64,000 nt of DNA from Epilithonimonas xixisoli (GCF_004365655.1 NZ_SOEO01000003.1:434001-498000); one strand, 5' to 3'; positions 39,892-50,644 are shown, numbered from the stretch's first letter. Translations and numbers: made by a program. The notes: a model not told the origin generated them from the letters alone.

Positions 39892-42800
39892 ATGAAAGTA
39901 AATTTATTGATTTGTGGCTTTGAAAGGGTATTTCGCAATTTTATATTTTTTTGTTTAATGTTATTTTGTGTAGTAAATATTTCTGCGCAAGCAACTCTGA
40001 ACTATTTTGAGGATTTTGAAGGTACCAACAACTGGACTTTTGTAAATGGAACTCAAGCCAACAAATGGCATGTGGGCAGTGCTACATCTAATGGTTTGGG
40101 ATCTAAATCGCTTTATATCTCAAATGATAATGGCGTAAACAATACATACAACATCAATAGTGCTTCCGTTACACACGCCTACAGAGGTATTACGATTCCA
40201 GCTGGAACTACCAATACAACCCTTAGCTTTGATTGGCGGGCCGAAGGTGAGAGGGGTTGTACTTTAGTTGTTTTTTGTACTGATTATGATTATTTTCGTG
40301 TTTGGCTAGTGCCTTCTACGTTTAATCCTACAGCGGGAACTCAAATTACTGCTGGCGGAGGAAACATACAAGTAGATGGTAATTTTAGAGGGCAAGGATC
40401 CTTTGTAACATTTACAGGCACTGAAAACCTCAGCACTTTTGCCGGAACCACAATGAAACTTGTTTTTGAATGGAGAAATGATGGTAATACTGGAACTCAA
40501 CCACCTGCTGCTATTGATAATGTCTCTTTAAATGTCAATAGCTGTATTATCAATCCCACTACCACCAACACCTATGACAGGATTCTAAATATGAGCCTTA
40601 CTAATTCATTAGGTTCAACTTATACCAATGCGACTCCTACGGGAAATTCTGGCTATTTGTACACCAATAATCAACCGCCATTGGATCTTGTAAGAGGTTC
40701 TACGACCAATACACTTTCTATGACTTTTGGTACAGATGATCCTGCCAATGTACAGTACAGTGGTGCATGGATAGATTTTAATGGTAATGGTATTTTTGAA
40801 GCTTCAGAAACCATTGCAATGGCAACTTCTCCAGCAACCAGCAACGCCAGCGTGATTTATACTTTTTCTATACCTGCCGGGGCAAGCCTGGGACAAAAAA
40901 GAATAAGATTGCGAGGCGGAAGTGATACAGCATATACAAACGCAGGAGCTTGTAATACCAGTATATATGGCGATACAGAAGACTATAATGTCAATATTGT
41001 GGATTCATCTATCTCAAACAATTATACTTGGAACGGAAACGTGAATTCCAATTGGCAGATTGCTTCGAACTGGTCGCCCAATGGCATTCCAACTACTTTT
41101 GATAACATCACCATCGTTTCCGGAGCAAACAATCTTAATATTACAGACAATCGCACCATCAATAATTTTGCATTGAATGGTAATTTGAATATGGCGGCAA
41201 ATAGTAATTTGATTATCCGAGGAAATGTCTCATACAACGGTTCTGCTGCTGCGAATCTGAATTGCGCCAGCAAAATCGAAATCAGAAGTGCCTCATCGCA
41301 AACCATTCCGCCTCTTAACTATGGTACGCTGGATGCTACTGGTGGAAGCAGAATTCTGCCAAATACTGGCACAGTCGGGATCTGTAATATTTTTACGCCT
41401 GGCGTAGGAACTTACACGGTGACAGGAAGTACAGTAAACTATTTCTCACCAACAGCAGCTAACAACTACACTTTGTCACCTTTCACTTACAACAATTTAA
41501 GATTCAGCGGGGCTGCAACGTTTACGATTGGACAAGGGAATACAATCAATGTTCAAGGGAATTATACGCAATCTGCAGGTCTTGTGAATCTTACCAACTT
41601 TACAAGTGGCAACAATACTTTGAACATCGATGGCGATATGAGTATCACTGGAGGTACTTTTAATATGAATGCCAACGCAACTGCTGGTGCGACTTCCACT
41701 GTTAACCTCAAAGGAGATCTTACCATAAGTAGTGCTGGAAAATTGGATGCAACACAAGGCAACAATACAGGTAAGGTTTTTAATTTTAATGGAATTGGAA
41801 ATGGAACTTCGGCAAGTCAAATCCAGAGTTTGAATGTCGCGTTTCCAGATGCTGCAAGGAACCGAAGAATCCAGTTTTATGCAAAAACAGGAAGTTACGT
41901 GCAGTTGTCCCGCGATTTTGATTTGGGTGATAATTCCAGATTTTACGTAGAAGGCGGCGCTGTATTGGATTTTGGATTTACAGGAACTACGCCTAACAAC
42001 ATTACCGGAAACGGAAGAGTGGCGACAGATTTTACGGCTTCAGCAGGTGCGTATCTTAAGATTTCATCCCCGCAAGGCGTTTCTGATACTGCAGGGGCTG
42101 TAGGCAACATTAGAACGACCAACAATCCAAGTTTTGCTGCTAGCACATTCCATTACATCGGAAAGGTGAACCAGAGTATGGGTACGGGCATTGGAAGTGG
42201 ACTCAACGGAAGTGCTGTGATTGTGGAGCTGGATAATAACAGCTTAGTTTTGTCCCCTAGCAACGAATTTAGGCTGATTAATTTACCAAACGTTAATATT
42301 AATAATGGCTTGGGAGGCGCTCTGGACATCAGGAGAGGAAGAGTAGAAGAGACGGATACCAACTTCATATCGAATGGAAGTACAGTCAGCGGTTCTGGTA
42401 CGCTCAAAATGGCAACCGGCACTTCCTATAAGATTACCAAACCCTCAGCAAGTGCAACCGAAGCAGAATATGTTCCGAGATTCCTAAAGTTCGAGCTTGC
42501 GGGCGGAGAGATAGAATTGGCCTCTACAGGAAACCAAATCTTGAGAGCTAGCAACGCCTACCAAAATCTGGCCTTTACCAATACGGGCACCAAAACATTA
42601 CGTGGTACTACAACAGTTGCCAACTTGACCAGAGTCACAGGAGGCTCGCTCATCATCCCAAGCACAGCAGACAATGTATCGGCAATCGTTCTTACAGCTA
42701 AAAAAGGACTTCAAAATACAGGCGGAACGGTTACTTTCGAAAACAACGCCCAGTTGTTGCAGGATGCCGATGCGGTGAACGTGGGAAATATCCAATCCCA

Positions 42801-44172
42801 AAGATTGGCAACAGATATCAACAACCTCAGCACCCGTATGGACTACATCTACTGGAGTTCGCCGGTAGCGGGGCAAGGTTTGCAGGCTTTCTCTCCGGGT
42901 ACGCCAGCTAACCGACTATATCAATACAACGAAAGCAACGACCTCTTCAATGCGGTGAATCAAACCTTGGAGCCGAACTTTGTGGCGGGAAAAGGTTATG
43001 CTTTCCGGGCAGAAAGTACAGTGGTGAACGGCAGTTCCAAAACTTATGCTTTCACAGGAACGCCAAACAATGGAAACATTAATTATGATATCAAAAGATC
43101 GCCAAACACTGGCGCTGGCAACAGTGTAATCCACGGGTACAATCTTGTAGGAAATCCGTATCCTTCTAACATTAGGTTTGATGAATTGTATCTCGGCAAC
43201 AGTGCTTTGATTTGGAACACGGCGTATTTCTGGACCAACAACAATTTTACACCAAACCAAGCAGGCTCGGGATATGTGCCAAACAACTATGCTATCTACA
43301 ATGGGACAGGAGGCAACAGTGCCACGCAGGCAGCCAATGGCACAGGTATCACGGTGGCTCCGAATGGAATTGTGAAAGTAGGGCAAGCCTTCATCATTCA
43401 GAAAAAGGATTTTGGAACGGGCAGTCTTCAGTTCAGAAATTCTTACAGTGCTTCCAATGTACTAAGGGTGGCGGATAATGGTACTTTCTTCCAAAAAAAT
43501 GGAGCGTCCAAAAACAGATTCTGGCTCACGCTTACTTCGCCTAAAGATATCGTCAATTCCATCTTGGTGGGCTATATCCCGGGTGCGACGGATGGATATG
43601 AGATTGACTTCGATGGTGAGCTGTTTGTGGTAGGTTCGGATTCTTTTTATTCTGTTTTAGGGGCTAGGAAACTGGCTATCAATGGGAAGTCTGATGCGTT
43701 TAGCGTGGAGGATGTGGTGCCAGTGGGCAACGTTTTCTCCGTTGCAGGAGATTATACCATCAAATTACAATCGCCGGAAGGGATTTTTGAAAACAATCAA
43801 ACCATTTATTTGAAAGATAAATTGCTGAACAAGTACATCAACCTAAGTCAAGAAAACAGCTACACGTTTGCAGCAGTGAAAGGAACAGATGCTACACGTT
43901 TCGAAATCGTTTACAAAGAATCTACAGTTCTGGGCAATGCAGAAACTGGAAAGTCAGATTTCCAAGTGTACAGAGATGGCGAAGCGTTTGTCGTAAAATC
44001 TTCCAAGGTTTTGGGTGAGATTGTACTCTACGATGCGAGTGGAAAACTGGTAAGAAGCTATCGTTCCCATACCAAAGATTTCAAAATAGAAGCGGCGACG
44101 CTGCCCAATGGCATCTTCATCATCAAAGCAGAAAACAGTGGCGATGTGCGGACCAAGAAAATCATTCGATAG
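39892..44172 (+). CDS. T9SS-sorted surface protein A, 1426 aa (anchor-J and GEVED domains)
   Basis: A secreted protein with a signal peptide whose hydrophobic core is at 17-32 and ends VNISAQ. Residues about 38-215 look like a MAM/'choice-of-anchor J' lectin-like domain (EDFEGTNNWTF ... AAIDNVSLNV). About 265-370 match a GEVED-type domain (AWIDFNGNGIFEASE ... YGDTEDYNVNI). The middle (about 380-930) is rich in repeated Asn/Thr/Gly strands and may form a beta-helix. From about 930 the module shared with proteins B, C and D begins (IYWSSPVAGQGLQ, NLVGNPYPSNI, NRFWLTLTSP). The last 75 residues are a type A T9SS sorting domain ending DVRTKKIIR. A role in adhesion is inferred from size and domain types. 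Confidence 0.85.
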   Translation: MKVNLLICGFERVFRNFIFFCLMLFCVVNISAQATLNYFEDFEGTNNWTFVNGTQANKWHVGSATSNGLGSKSLYISNDNGVNNTYNINSASVTHAYRGITIPAGTTNTTLSFDWRAEGERGCTLVVFCTDYDYFRVWLVPSTFNPTAGTQITAGGGNIQVDGNFRGQGSFVTFTGTENLSTFAGTTMKLVFEWRNDGNTGTQPPAAIDNVSLNVNSCIINPTTTNTYDRILNMSLTNSLGSTYTNATPTGNSGYLYTNNQPPLDLVRGSTTNTLSMTFGTDDPANVQYSGAWIDFNGNGIFEASETIAMATSPATSNASVIYTFSIPAGASLGQKRIRLRGGSDTAYTNAGACNTSIYGDTEDYNVNIVDSSISNNYTWNGNVNSNWQIASNWSPNGIPTTFDNITIVSGANNLNITDNRTINNFALNGNLNMAANSNLIIRGNVSYNGSAAANLNCASKIEIRSASSQTIPPLNYGTLDATGGSRILPNTGTVGICNIFTPGVGTYTVTGSTVNYFSPTAANNYTLSPFTYNNLRFSGAATFTIGQGNTINVQGNYTQSAGLVNLTNFTSGNNTLNIDGDMSITGGTFNMNANATAGATSTVNLKGDLTISSAGKLDATQGNNTGKVFNFNGIGNGTSASQIQSLNVAFPDAARNRRIQFYAKTGSYVQLSRDFDLGDNSRFYVEGGAVLDFGFTGTTPNNITGNGRVATDFTASAGAYLKISSPQGVSDTAGAVGNIRTTNNPSFAASTFHYIGKVNQSMGTGIGSGLNGSAVIVELDNNSLVLSPSNEFRLINLPNVNINNGLGGALDIRRGRVEETDTNFISNGSTVSGSGTLKMATGTSYKITKPSASATEAEYVPRFLKFELAGGEIELASTGNQILRASNAYQNLAFTNTGTKTLRGTTTVANLTRVTGGSLIIPSTADNVSAIVLTAKKGLQNTGGTVTFENNAQLLQDADAVNVGNIQSQRLATDINNLSTRMDYIYWSSPVAGQGLQAFSPGTPANRLYQYNESNDLFNAVNQTLEPNFVAGKGYAFRAESTVVNGSSKTYAFTGTPNNGNINYDIKRSPNTGAGNSVIHGYNLVGNPYPSNIRFDELYLGNSALIWNTAYFWTNNNFTPNQAGSGYVPNNYAIYNGTGGNSATQAANGTGITVAPNGIVKVGQAFIIQKKDFGTGSLQFRNSYSASNVLRVADNGTFFQKNGASKNRFWLTLTSPKDIVNSILVGYIPGATDGYEIDFDGELFVVGSDSFYSVLGARKLAINGKSDAFSVEDVVPVGNVFSVAGDYTIKLQSPEGIFENNQTIYLKDKLLNKYINLSQENSYTFAAVKGTDATRFEIVYKESTVLGNAETGKSDFQVYRDGEAFVVKSSKVLGEIVLYDASGKLVRSYRSHTKDFKIEAATLPNGIFIIKAENSGDVRTKKIIR

Positions 44173-44199
44173 ATTTTCAAATCACAATTATCATCAACA

Positions 44200-44238
44200 A
44201 AAGAAATACACTTCCGAAGCGGGAGTGTATTTCTTTTC
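44200..44238 (+). terminator. Terminator after surface protein A
   Basis: AAAGAAATACACT and AGTGTATTTCTTT form a perfect 13-bp stem with an 11-base loop and a T-rich end, 27 bases after the stop. Confidence 0.9.
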
Positions 44239-44422
44239 CTAGGATACAAATATTGTTTTATAAAGTGAATATTATGTTAAATTATTTTGTTATCATAGAT
44301 TAATATATTATGTTAAATAGAATGTTATGAATTTTTTTGTGGTAAAATTTACTCTTTGAATTAATTTATTTTTTAATTTCACACCAATGCAAATGACTGC
44401 AGAAATACAAAAAAAATTTATT

Positions 44423-44809
44423 ATGCCCATTAAGTACAAATTGATTGAAAAATCACAACCTGGAGTTGTGAACGGAGGAACAAAGAAGTGGTACGCCAAT
44501 GTTTATAATGATGGTGAGGTCACTATCGATGATCTGGTGAAGCAAATAGAGAAATTCTCTGCACTCTCCGAAGCAGATATTCGAGGTGTCGTGATTGCAC
44601 TGGAAAATGTGATGCAGGACGAACTGGCAAACGGAAAAATCATCCGGATGGATAAGCTGGGAAGCTTCTACCCAAGCCTTTCCAGTGAAGGCGTTGTGAA
44701 ACCCGAAGATTTTACCGCGGCCAACATCAAATCTGCCAAGGTTAATTACCGTCCGGGAAAGCGTATTTTAGATATTCTTTCCACAGCAACCTTCAAAAAG
44801 AAAGAATAG
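44423..44809 (+). CDS. HU-family DNA-binding protein (HU-HIG type)
   Basis: About 128 residues; the ATG at 44423 (MPIKYKLIEKSQPG) is preferred over an upstream one at 44387 because family members begin at this point. Matches the Bacteroidota HU-HIG-like family: VNGGTKKWYANVYNDGEVTIDDLVKQIEKFS, then SEADIRGVVIALENVMQDELANGKIIRMDKLGSFYPSLSSEG, then a basic C-terminus. Proteins of this type bind DNA as dimers and shape the nucleoid. It stands alone within the surface-protein array and is followed by an unusual 22-bp tandem repeat that doubles as a terminator. Confidence 0.9.
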   Translation: MPIKYKLIEKSQPGVVNGGTKKWYANVYNDGEVTIDDLVKQIEKFSALSEADIRGVVIALENVMQDELANGKIIRMDKLGSFYPSLSSEGVVKPEDFTAANIKSAKVNYRPGKRILDILSTATFKKKE

Positions 44810-44822
44810 TCTGCTGAGAAAG

Positions 44823-44904
44823 CACACGTGTCGTCACCCAACGGCAAGCGTGTCATCGATCAACCACACGCGTGTCATCAGACGATGGCACGCGTGTTTT
44901 TTTT
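44823..44904 (+). terminator. 22-bp tandem repeat ending in a terminator hairpin
   Basis: Units start at 44823, 44845, 44867 and (partial) 44889, each opening with CACACGTGTC or CACGCGTGTCATC-like sequence and repeating every 22 bases. The last full unit and the partial one form the stem ACACGCGTGTCATC / GATGGCACGCGTGT (one wobble), followed by eight T. This would end the HU-gene transcript. Confidence 0.8.
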
Positions 44905-45082
44905 AGCTCCTCAATCTGGTGTTGCAAGAGCTAATGTTAATTATTTATAAAACAGATGCTAATTAAATTTGAATTTAATGTTAATTCCGGTATTAATTTT
45001 ACAATAGATAAGGGTGTTTGGAAGCGATAATTACATTTGCGTTAAGAATTCCTTTTTGCGGTTTTTGGCTGGCTGAGATGGG

Positions 45083-45090
45083 TATATTTG
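45083..45090 (+). promoter_or_regulatory. -7 box (TATATTTG) of surface-protein gene B
   Basis: Exact TAnnTTTG match 16 bases before the ATG at 45107. Confidence 0.55.
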
Positions 45091-45106
45091 CGTTCTAAGT
45101 AAACAA

Positions 45107-48100
45107 ATGAAAATGAAAACAAATTTATTCTCTCAGAGAACACTTTTTCTTGTCAAATCAGCAAAGGCTTTTTTTCTTCTTTTTTTTATGTTCGTTGGGG
45201 TTTCTGCTTGGGGGCAGACTTGCGATGATTTAACTTGGGTAGGCTCAGGAACAGGGAATTTTCAAGGTTGTGGAGGTGCTGTTTTTGGTTTTGATTCTTC
45301 GGGAGATTCTGTTACAAGTTCAGAAGTAAACAATCCACAAAATTTATCTTTTTCCAAAAAAAGAAGTGGCAGTTTGTCTACTAGGACGATGACTTTACAA
45401 ATTACTACAAATGCAGCTTATACAACTTGGGCTACGGTGGCTACCATTGATTTTTCCAGTGCTTCTAGTTGTGTTTCACAAACTGTCGATTTGAGCTCGT
45501 ATACAGGTCTTAGAAAAATAAGATTTATAGATGGATCTGGTGATGCACGTCAGAAAGGAATTAGTAATATTAGTCTTACTTGTGAGGATGCTACAACATA
45601 TACACTTACGTACAACGGCAACGATAATACGTCAGGAACTGTACCTTCTGCTGTAACAGCTAGTTCTACAACACTTGCAGCAGCCGGGACAATGGCTAAG
45701 TCTGGCTACAGTTTTTCTGGTTGGAATACTAATATTTCAGGTACAGGAACTAATTATAACGCAGGAACCACAAGCTATGCAATATCCTCAGACCATACAT
45801 TGTATGCACGTTGGGGTTTCACGGTTTCTTATAGTAACAATGGTGGTGCAGGAACGGCAACTGCTCAAACTGGATATTACAATGGAACCACAGGTGTAAA
45901 ATCTGGAACATTGACTTTGAATAATGGTTCGGGTTTCACAAGGGCAGGATACACTTTCGGTGGTTGGAAGACTACTGCAGGTGGCGCATCAGCCAACTAT
46001 AGTGCAGGAGGTGTTTATACCCACATTGTATCTGGTAGTGCAATTACACTCTACGCGCATTGGGTTCTTAATGCAGCTACACTTACATTGAGCCCAAACA
46101 GTTTATCCGGCTTTACCTATTCAGAGAGCAATGGCTCATCTGCTTCGCAGAATTTTACCATTACGGGTAGTACTTTGGATGGTTCTAATGTCAGCATTCT
46201 CCCCGGAGATGATTATGAAATATCCATTGATAATGGAGTCACTTGGTTGGATTACAGCAATGCACCAGTGAATGTGCCTTATACAGGTTCTTCTGTCTCT
46301 AGACAAGTTTCGGTCCGTTTAAAAGCTGGCTTGGCAGTAGGAAATTATAATAATTCCAGTAATCATATCATCGTTGTAAGCGGTGGTGGCGTGTCATCCA
46401 GCCCCGAAGTTGCTCTGTCTGGAACAGTGACTGCTTGTCTTGCGCCTACAACACAATCTACACTCTCTACATTCACAGCAATTGGTATCAATGGAATGAC
46501 TGTGAATGCGACTGCAGGAAACGGCGTAGGGAGAATCATTAAAATCAATACAACCAATAGCTTTACAAACCCTACCAGCTCCAATGCTTTGCCCACTGCA
46601 AATACAGTTTATGCAGGAAGTGGAGAGCAGGTGATCTACGCTGGATTAGGAAACACGGTAGCAGTAACAGGTTTGTCACATTCTACTACCTATTGGTACA
46701 GAGTTTATGAGTACAACATTTGCTCGGGCAACTATATCTACAACATGACGGCACCTACAAATAATCCAAGAAGCCAAGCGACACTTTGCGATGTGCCGGC
46801 AATGCCAAATGGAGAGGTGGATGTGGATCCATCTTGCGGGTCTGTAGATCTTGTGTACCAACACGGAACTTTACAACCACAGTCGGGTGTCAGCTATTAT
46901 TGGCAGACATCGGCTAATGGGACTTCTACTGTTAACTCTACAAATAACATCTACACCGTGACTACGGGAGGGAAATATTATGTTCGTGGCTATAATGGCA
47001 GTTGCTGGGGACCTGCATTCGAGATGAATGATACGGTTGTCATTCTTTCGCCAGTATCAGTGGCGACTCATCCGGCTAATCAATCTGCAACGGTGGGAGC
47101 AACGGCTACATTTGCTGTTACTGCATCTAATATATCAAACTACCAATGGCAAGTTTCTACAAACAATGGAACGACTTGGACTAATGTTCCAAGTGCAACT
47201 GCTTCAACATACACCACAGCAGCTACAACGCTGGCCATGAACGGCTACCGATACAGAGTTCGTTTGAGTAATACTTGTGGAACGTTGACTTCTAATGTGG
47301 CAACGTTGAGTGTTAATAATACGCCTGTTTCTATTTGGAGTAATGAGATTACGGGAACTAATCCTAATACCTCTAATCCATATACAATCGGAGATACTAA
47401 GAATGCTAACATAGAAGTGTCTGGTATTGGAAGAGGATCTGGTATTACAGGCACCAATGCAAATAATCGTTATACAGCAAATGGATGGAATACTTCGGCT
47501 ATAGATTTGACTGCTTATTTTGAATTTACATTGACACCTAATGATAATTATAGAATTGATCTCAGTAGTTTTGAATATACTGGTCAAGCTTCTGGAACTG
47601 GTCCTACTAGTTTTGCATTTAGAAGTAGTATTGATGATTATGTAAGTAACATAGGTATTCCTTCAGCGAATGGAATTTCTATTAATTTGACAAGCACAGA
47701 CTATCAAAATTTAACGTCTCCAATTACTTTTAGAATCTATGGATGGGGAGCGAGCGCGTTAGGAGGAACTTTCAGTATCAATGATTTTAATTTTAAAGGA
47801 AACGTAATCGCAGCTTGTACACCTCCAACTATTAACGCATTCCCAACAACGGGACCAGTAGGTACAATAGTTACAATCACTGGAAGTAATTTTGTAACAG
47901 GTTCTACAGTTAAGTTCGGAACAGCCAATGCAACAGTGGAGTATGTAAGCGCAACAGAAATCAAAGCAACTGTTCCTGCTGGAGCAGATGGTAATATAAT
48001 TGCTACGACATCTTTAACTTGTCCTTCTGAAACAAGTTTTACACTAATCAAAGAAGATGCTTCTGGTTGTGAAAGTACATCAGGTGGGACAGGTTCTACT

Positions 48101-50485
48101 CCTGCAACGGATCTCATAATCTACGAAGTTTATGATGAAAATGGAGGAACTGGTGGTACGATTACGTTGTTTAATGGAACCACTTCATCCATAAGTCTTA
48201 ATAATTATATTCTTCAAAGAGCGGGTGATTATGGAGAAACTTATAATGATACATACATCACTTTGACGGGTTCAATTGCTGCGGGAGAACTTGGATTAGT
48301 AGGTGTTAGTGGTTCTAAATGTCCTTATTTACCTACCAATGGATCGATCAGTAATGGGTTCAATGATAATGATGGTTTCAGACTCAAGAAAGGCTCTTTA
48401 ATTATAGATGATGTAAAAGCACCTAATTATACAGGTTATTATCTAAAAAGAAAAGCAACTAACTTATCACCAAAATCTACCTTTGATGCTAATGATTGGG
48501 TAGAGACAAGTGTAGATACAGATGAATGTTTAACAGGTGTAGGAGTAGCACCAACACTTGCTCTACCATCGCCGCCGCCTACCATTGTAGAAAATCCGAC
48601 ATACGCGATATCTTGTGAGGTTAATAATGCTGCACTGACCCTTACCGCTACGGAAGGTTACACAGGTGGAAGAACTTTAGCTTACCAATGGTATGTTTTA
48701 GGAAACAATGGAACTTGGACAGAGGTTGCGAATACTGGTGTTTATTCAGGCGCAACTACTGCAACGCTTAATATTAGCAATGTTGTCGGTCTGGATAATT
48801 ATCAATATTACTGTCAGGTGAGAGAAAATACAGCAACTTGCTTCACCGCGACCAATGCGACTCAAATCAAAGAAGCCACAAATACCTGGACTACAGCAAG
48901 TGTTTGGACCAATAAAATGCCTGTGTTGGCAAGCAAAGTCATCATCGAAGGGAATTATGATACAGCTGTTAACGGCTCGTTGAATGTCTGCGAACTAACC
49001 GTAAATGCTGGAGGAACAATGATGGTGAAAGCGAACAATCCTATCACTGTTAAAAAGAAAATCATCAACAATAATACAGCGGATAATAGTTTTGTTGTAG
49101 AAAGTGATGCAAACCTGATTCAAACAGATAACATCGCAAACGAAGGTGCTATAAAAGTAGAAAGAAGCGTCACAGGAATGAACAATGATGCCGCTACAGC
49201 CATCGATTATGTTTATTGGAGTTCGCCGGTGAGTGGACAAGCCATCAAAGGTTTTTCACCCAATACGCCTGCAAGCGGTTATCAGGAATATAAAGAGTCT
49301 AACGATAGATTTGTGGTGACAAAAGACGCAGATTTTCTTACAGGAAAAGGTTATGCTATCCGTGCAGAAGGCTTGTTGTCAAATGGTTATAGCAAAGTCT
49401 ATGAGTTCAAAGGTGTGCCGAACAATGGAGATCTCTCTACGCCACCATTAGACAAATCTGCTGGCGCGGACAAGGGATACAACTTGATTGGTAATCCATA
49501 TCCATCTAATATTGATTTTGACCAGTTTCACGCATTAAACTCAGATAAAATCTACGCTACAGCTTTCTTCTGGACCAATAATACTTACACAAAACAGCAA
49601 ATGGGTTCTGGATATGCAGGAAACAATTATGCGGTTTATAATATTACAGGAGGCGTGCAGTCCACTTATGATGATTTGAATCCGAATTATAAAGTGGCAC
49701 CAAACGGTAAAATAAAAGTAGGGCAGGCCTTCATTGTTCAATCCAAAATTGCTGGCGCGTTGGATTTTAAAAACAGCGTAAGAGTGACAGATAATGGAAC
49801 TTTCTACCAAAAAACAGCGCCTAAAAATCGTTTTTGGCTCGCTATGAAAGCGCCTAATAATCTGGTGAATACGATTCTGGTAGGTTATATTCCAGGAGCG
49901 AGTAACAATTATGAAACCGATTTCGATGCGGAGTTGTTTGCTATTGGGTCAGATTCTTTTTACTCAGTTTTGGGGGCTAGGAAATTAGCCATTCAGGGAA
50001 AAGCGAACAATTTTTCTACAGAAGATGTCATAGCTCTTGGCAATGTATTCGCAGGGAATGGCACTTATACCATAAGATTGGAAAATCCGGAAGGTTTGTT
50101 TAATAACAATCAAAATATTTATTTGAAAGATAATTTATTAAACAAATATATCAATCTAAGCAGTGAAGGCAGTTATACTTTTGAAGCGACTAAAGGCACT
50201 TACAGCAACCGTTTTCAAGTGGTTTACAAAGATGGATCTGCTTTAGGGCAAGATCAGGTTTCCAAATCAAACTTCGAAGTTTATAGAAATGGCGAGCATT
50301 TCGTTATAAGATCTTCTCAGAAACTTGGAACCGTAGCCTTGTATGATGCAAGCGGAAGATTGGTTCGCCAATTCTATTCCAAAGAGAAAACTTTGACACT
50401 ACCTGTTGAAAATTTAGCACAGGGTGTGTACATTATCAAAGCAGAAAATGCTGGCGATGTGAAAACGAAAAAGATTATCAAGTAG
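45107..50485 (+). CDS. T9SS-sorted surface protein B, 1792 aa (InlB-type repeats, TIG, LTD domains)
   Basis: A signal peptide with a 20-residue polar start and core at about 20-34 (FFLLFFMFVGVSAWGQ). Residues about 165-320 contain two Listeria-Bacteroides (InlB B) repeats ending TLYARWG and TLYAHWV. A fibronectin-like region (about 450-560), an Ig-like PKD/SPRY-type stretch with YQWQVSTNNG (about 650-740) and a TIG/IPT domain (about 908-985, GPVGTIVTITGSNF) follow. A lamin-tail (LTD)-like domain (about 988-1130, LIIYEVYDENGG) and an Ig-like domain precede the conserved C-terminal module (from about 1260). A type A T9SS domain (about 1720-1792) ends DVKTKKIIK. The LTD-Ig-C-terminal half is closely related to protein C. 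Surface adhesin is the best guess. Confidence 0.87.
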   Translation: MKMKTNLFSQRTLFLVKSAKAFFLLFFMFVGVSAWGQTCDDLTWVGSGTGNFQGCGGAVFGFDSSGDSVTSSEVNNPQNLSFSKKRSGSLSTRTMTLQITTNAAYTTWATVATIDFSSASSCVSQTVDLSSYTGLRKIRFIDGSGDARQKGISNISLTCEDATTYTLTYNGNDNTSGTVPSAVTASSTTLAAAGTMAKSGYSFSGWNTNISGTGTNYNAGTTSYAISSDHTLYARWGFTVSYSNNGGAGTATAQTGYYNGTTGVKSGTLTLNNGSGFTRAGYTFGGWKTTAGGASANYSAGGVYTHIVSGSAITLYAHWVLNAATLTLSPNSLSGFTYSESNGSSASQNFTITGSTLDGSNVSILPGDDYEISIDNGVTWLDYSNAPVNVPYTGSSVSRQVSVRLKAGLAVGNYNNSSNHIIVVSGGGVSSSPEVALSGTVTACLAPTTQSTLSTFTAIGINGMTVNATAGNGVGRIIKINTTNSFTNPTSSNALPTANTVYAGSGEQVIYAGLGNTVAVTGLSHSTTYWYRVYEYNICSGNYIYNMTAPTNNPRSQATLCDVPAMPNGEVDVDPSCGSVDLVYQHGTLQPQSGVSYYWQTSANGTSTVNSTNNIYTVTTGGKYYVRGYNGSCWGPAFEMNDTVVILSPVSVATHPANQSATVGATATFAVTASNISNYQWQVSTNNGTTWTNVPSATASTYTTAATTLAMNGYRYRVRLSNTCGTLTSNVATLSVNNTPVSIWSNEITGTNPNTSNPYTIGDTKNANIEVSGIGRGSGITGTNANNRYTANGWNTSAIDLTAYFEFTLTPNDNYRIDLSSFEYTGQASGTGPTSFAFRSSIDDYVSNIGIPSANGISINLTSTDYQNLTSPITFRIYGWGASALGGTFSINDFNFKGNVIAACTPPTINAFPTTGPVGTIVTITGSNFVTGSTVKFGTANATVEYVSATEIKATVPAGADGNIIATTSLTCPSETSFTLIKEDASGCESTSGGTGSTPATDLIIYEVYDENGGTGGTITLFNGTTSSISLNNYILQRAGDYGETYNDTYITLTGSIAAGELGLVGVSGSKCPYLPTNGSISNGFNDNDGFRLKKGSLIIDDVKAPNYTGYYLKRKATNLSPKSTFDANDWVETSVDTDECLTGVGVAPTLALPSPPPTIVENPTYAISCEVNNAALTLTATEGYTGGRTLAYQWYVLGNNGTWTEVANTGVYSGATTATLNISNVVGLDNYQYYCQVRENTATCFTATNATQIKEATNTWTTASVWTNKMPVLASKVIIEGNYDTAVNGSLNVCELTVNAGGTMMVKANNPITVKKKIINNNTADNSFVVESDANLIQTDNIANEGAIKVERSVTGMNNDAATAIDYVYWSSPVSGQAIKGFSPNTPASGYQEYKESNDRFVVTKDADFLTGKGYAIRAEGLLSNGYSKVYEFKGVPNNGDLSTPPLDKSAGADKGYNLIGNPYPSNIDFDQFHALNSDKIYATAFFWTNNTYTKQQMGSGYAGNNYAVYNITGGVQSTYDDLNPNYKVAPNGKIKVGQAFIVQSKIAGALDFKNSVRVTDNGTFYQKTAPKNRFWLAMKAPNNLVNTILVGYIPGASNNYETDFDAELFAIGSDSFYSVLGARKLAIQGKANNFSTEDVIALGNVFAGNGTYTIRLENPEGLFNNNQNIYLKDNLLNKYINLSSEGSYTFEATKGTYSNRFQVVYKDGSALGQDQVSKSNFEVYRNGEHFVIRSSQKLGTVALYDASGRLVRQFYSKEKTLTLPVENLAQGVYIIKAENAGDVKTKKIIK

Positions 50486-50510
50486 GATGCAATAAAAAAA
50501 TATCAATCAA

Positions 50511-50537
50511 AAACCATCTGTTGCAGGTGGTTTTTTT
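50511..50537 (+). terminator. Terminator after surface protein B
   Basis: AAACCATCTG and CAGGTGGTTT form a 10-bp stem (one wobble) around TTG, followed by T residues. Confidence 0.8.
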
Positions 50538-50611
50538 ATGGATTAATGTTATTTTTAAAATGGGTTATATGTTAATTTTCTTTTAATTTAATATTATATT
50601 TAAAATAAATA

Positions 50612-50619
50612 TATATTTG
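50612..50619 (+). promoter_or_regulatory. -7 box (TATATTTG) of surface-protein gene C
   Basis: Exact TAnnTTTG match 25 bases before the ATG at 50645. Confidence 0.55.
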
Positions 50620-50644
50620 TATTGTTAAGAAAACACTAAACGAT

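Noticed and set aside
45601-46070. InlB (Listeria-Bacteroides) repeats as evidence of transfer from Firmicutes
   Set aside because: This repeat type is common in Bacteroidota surface proteins and the codon use matches neighbouring genes, so no transfer is needed.
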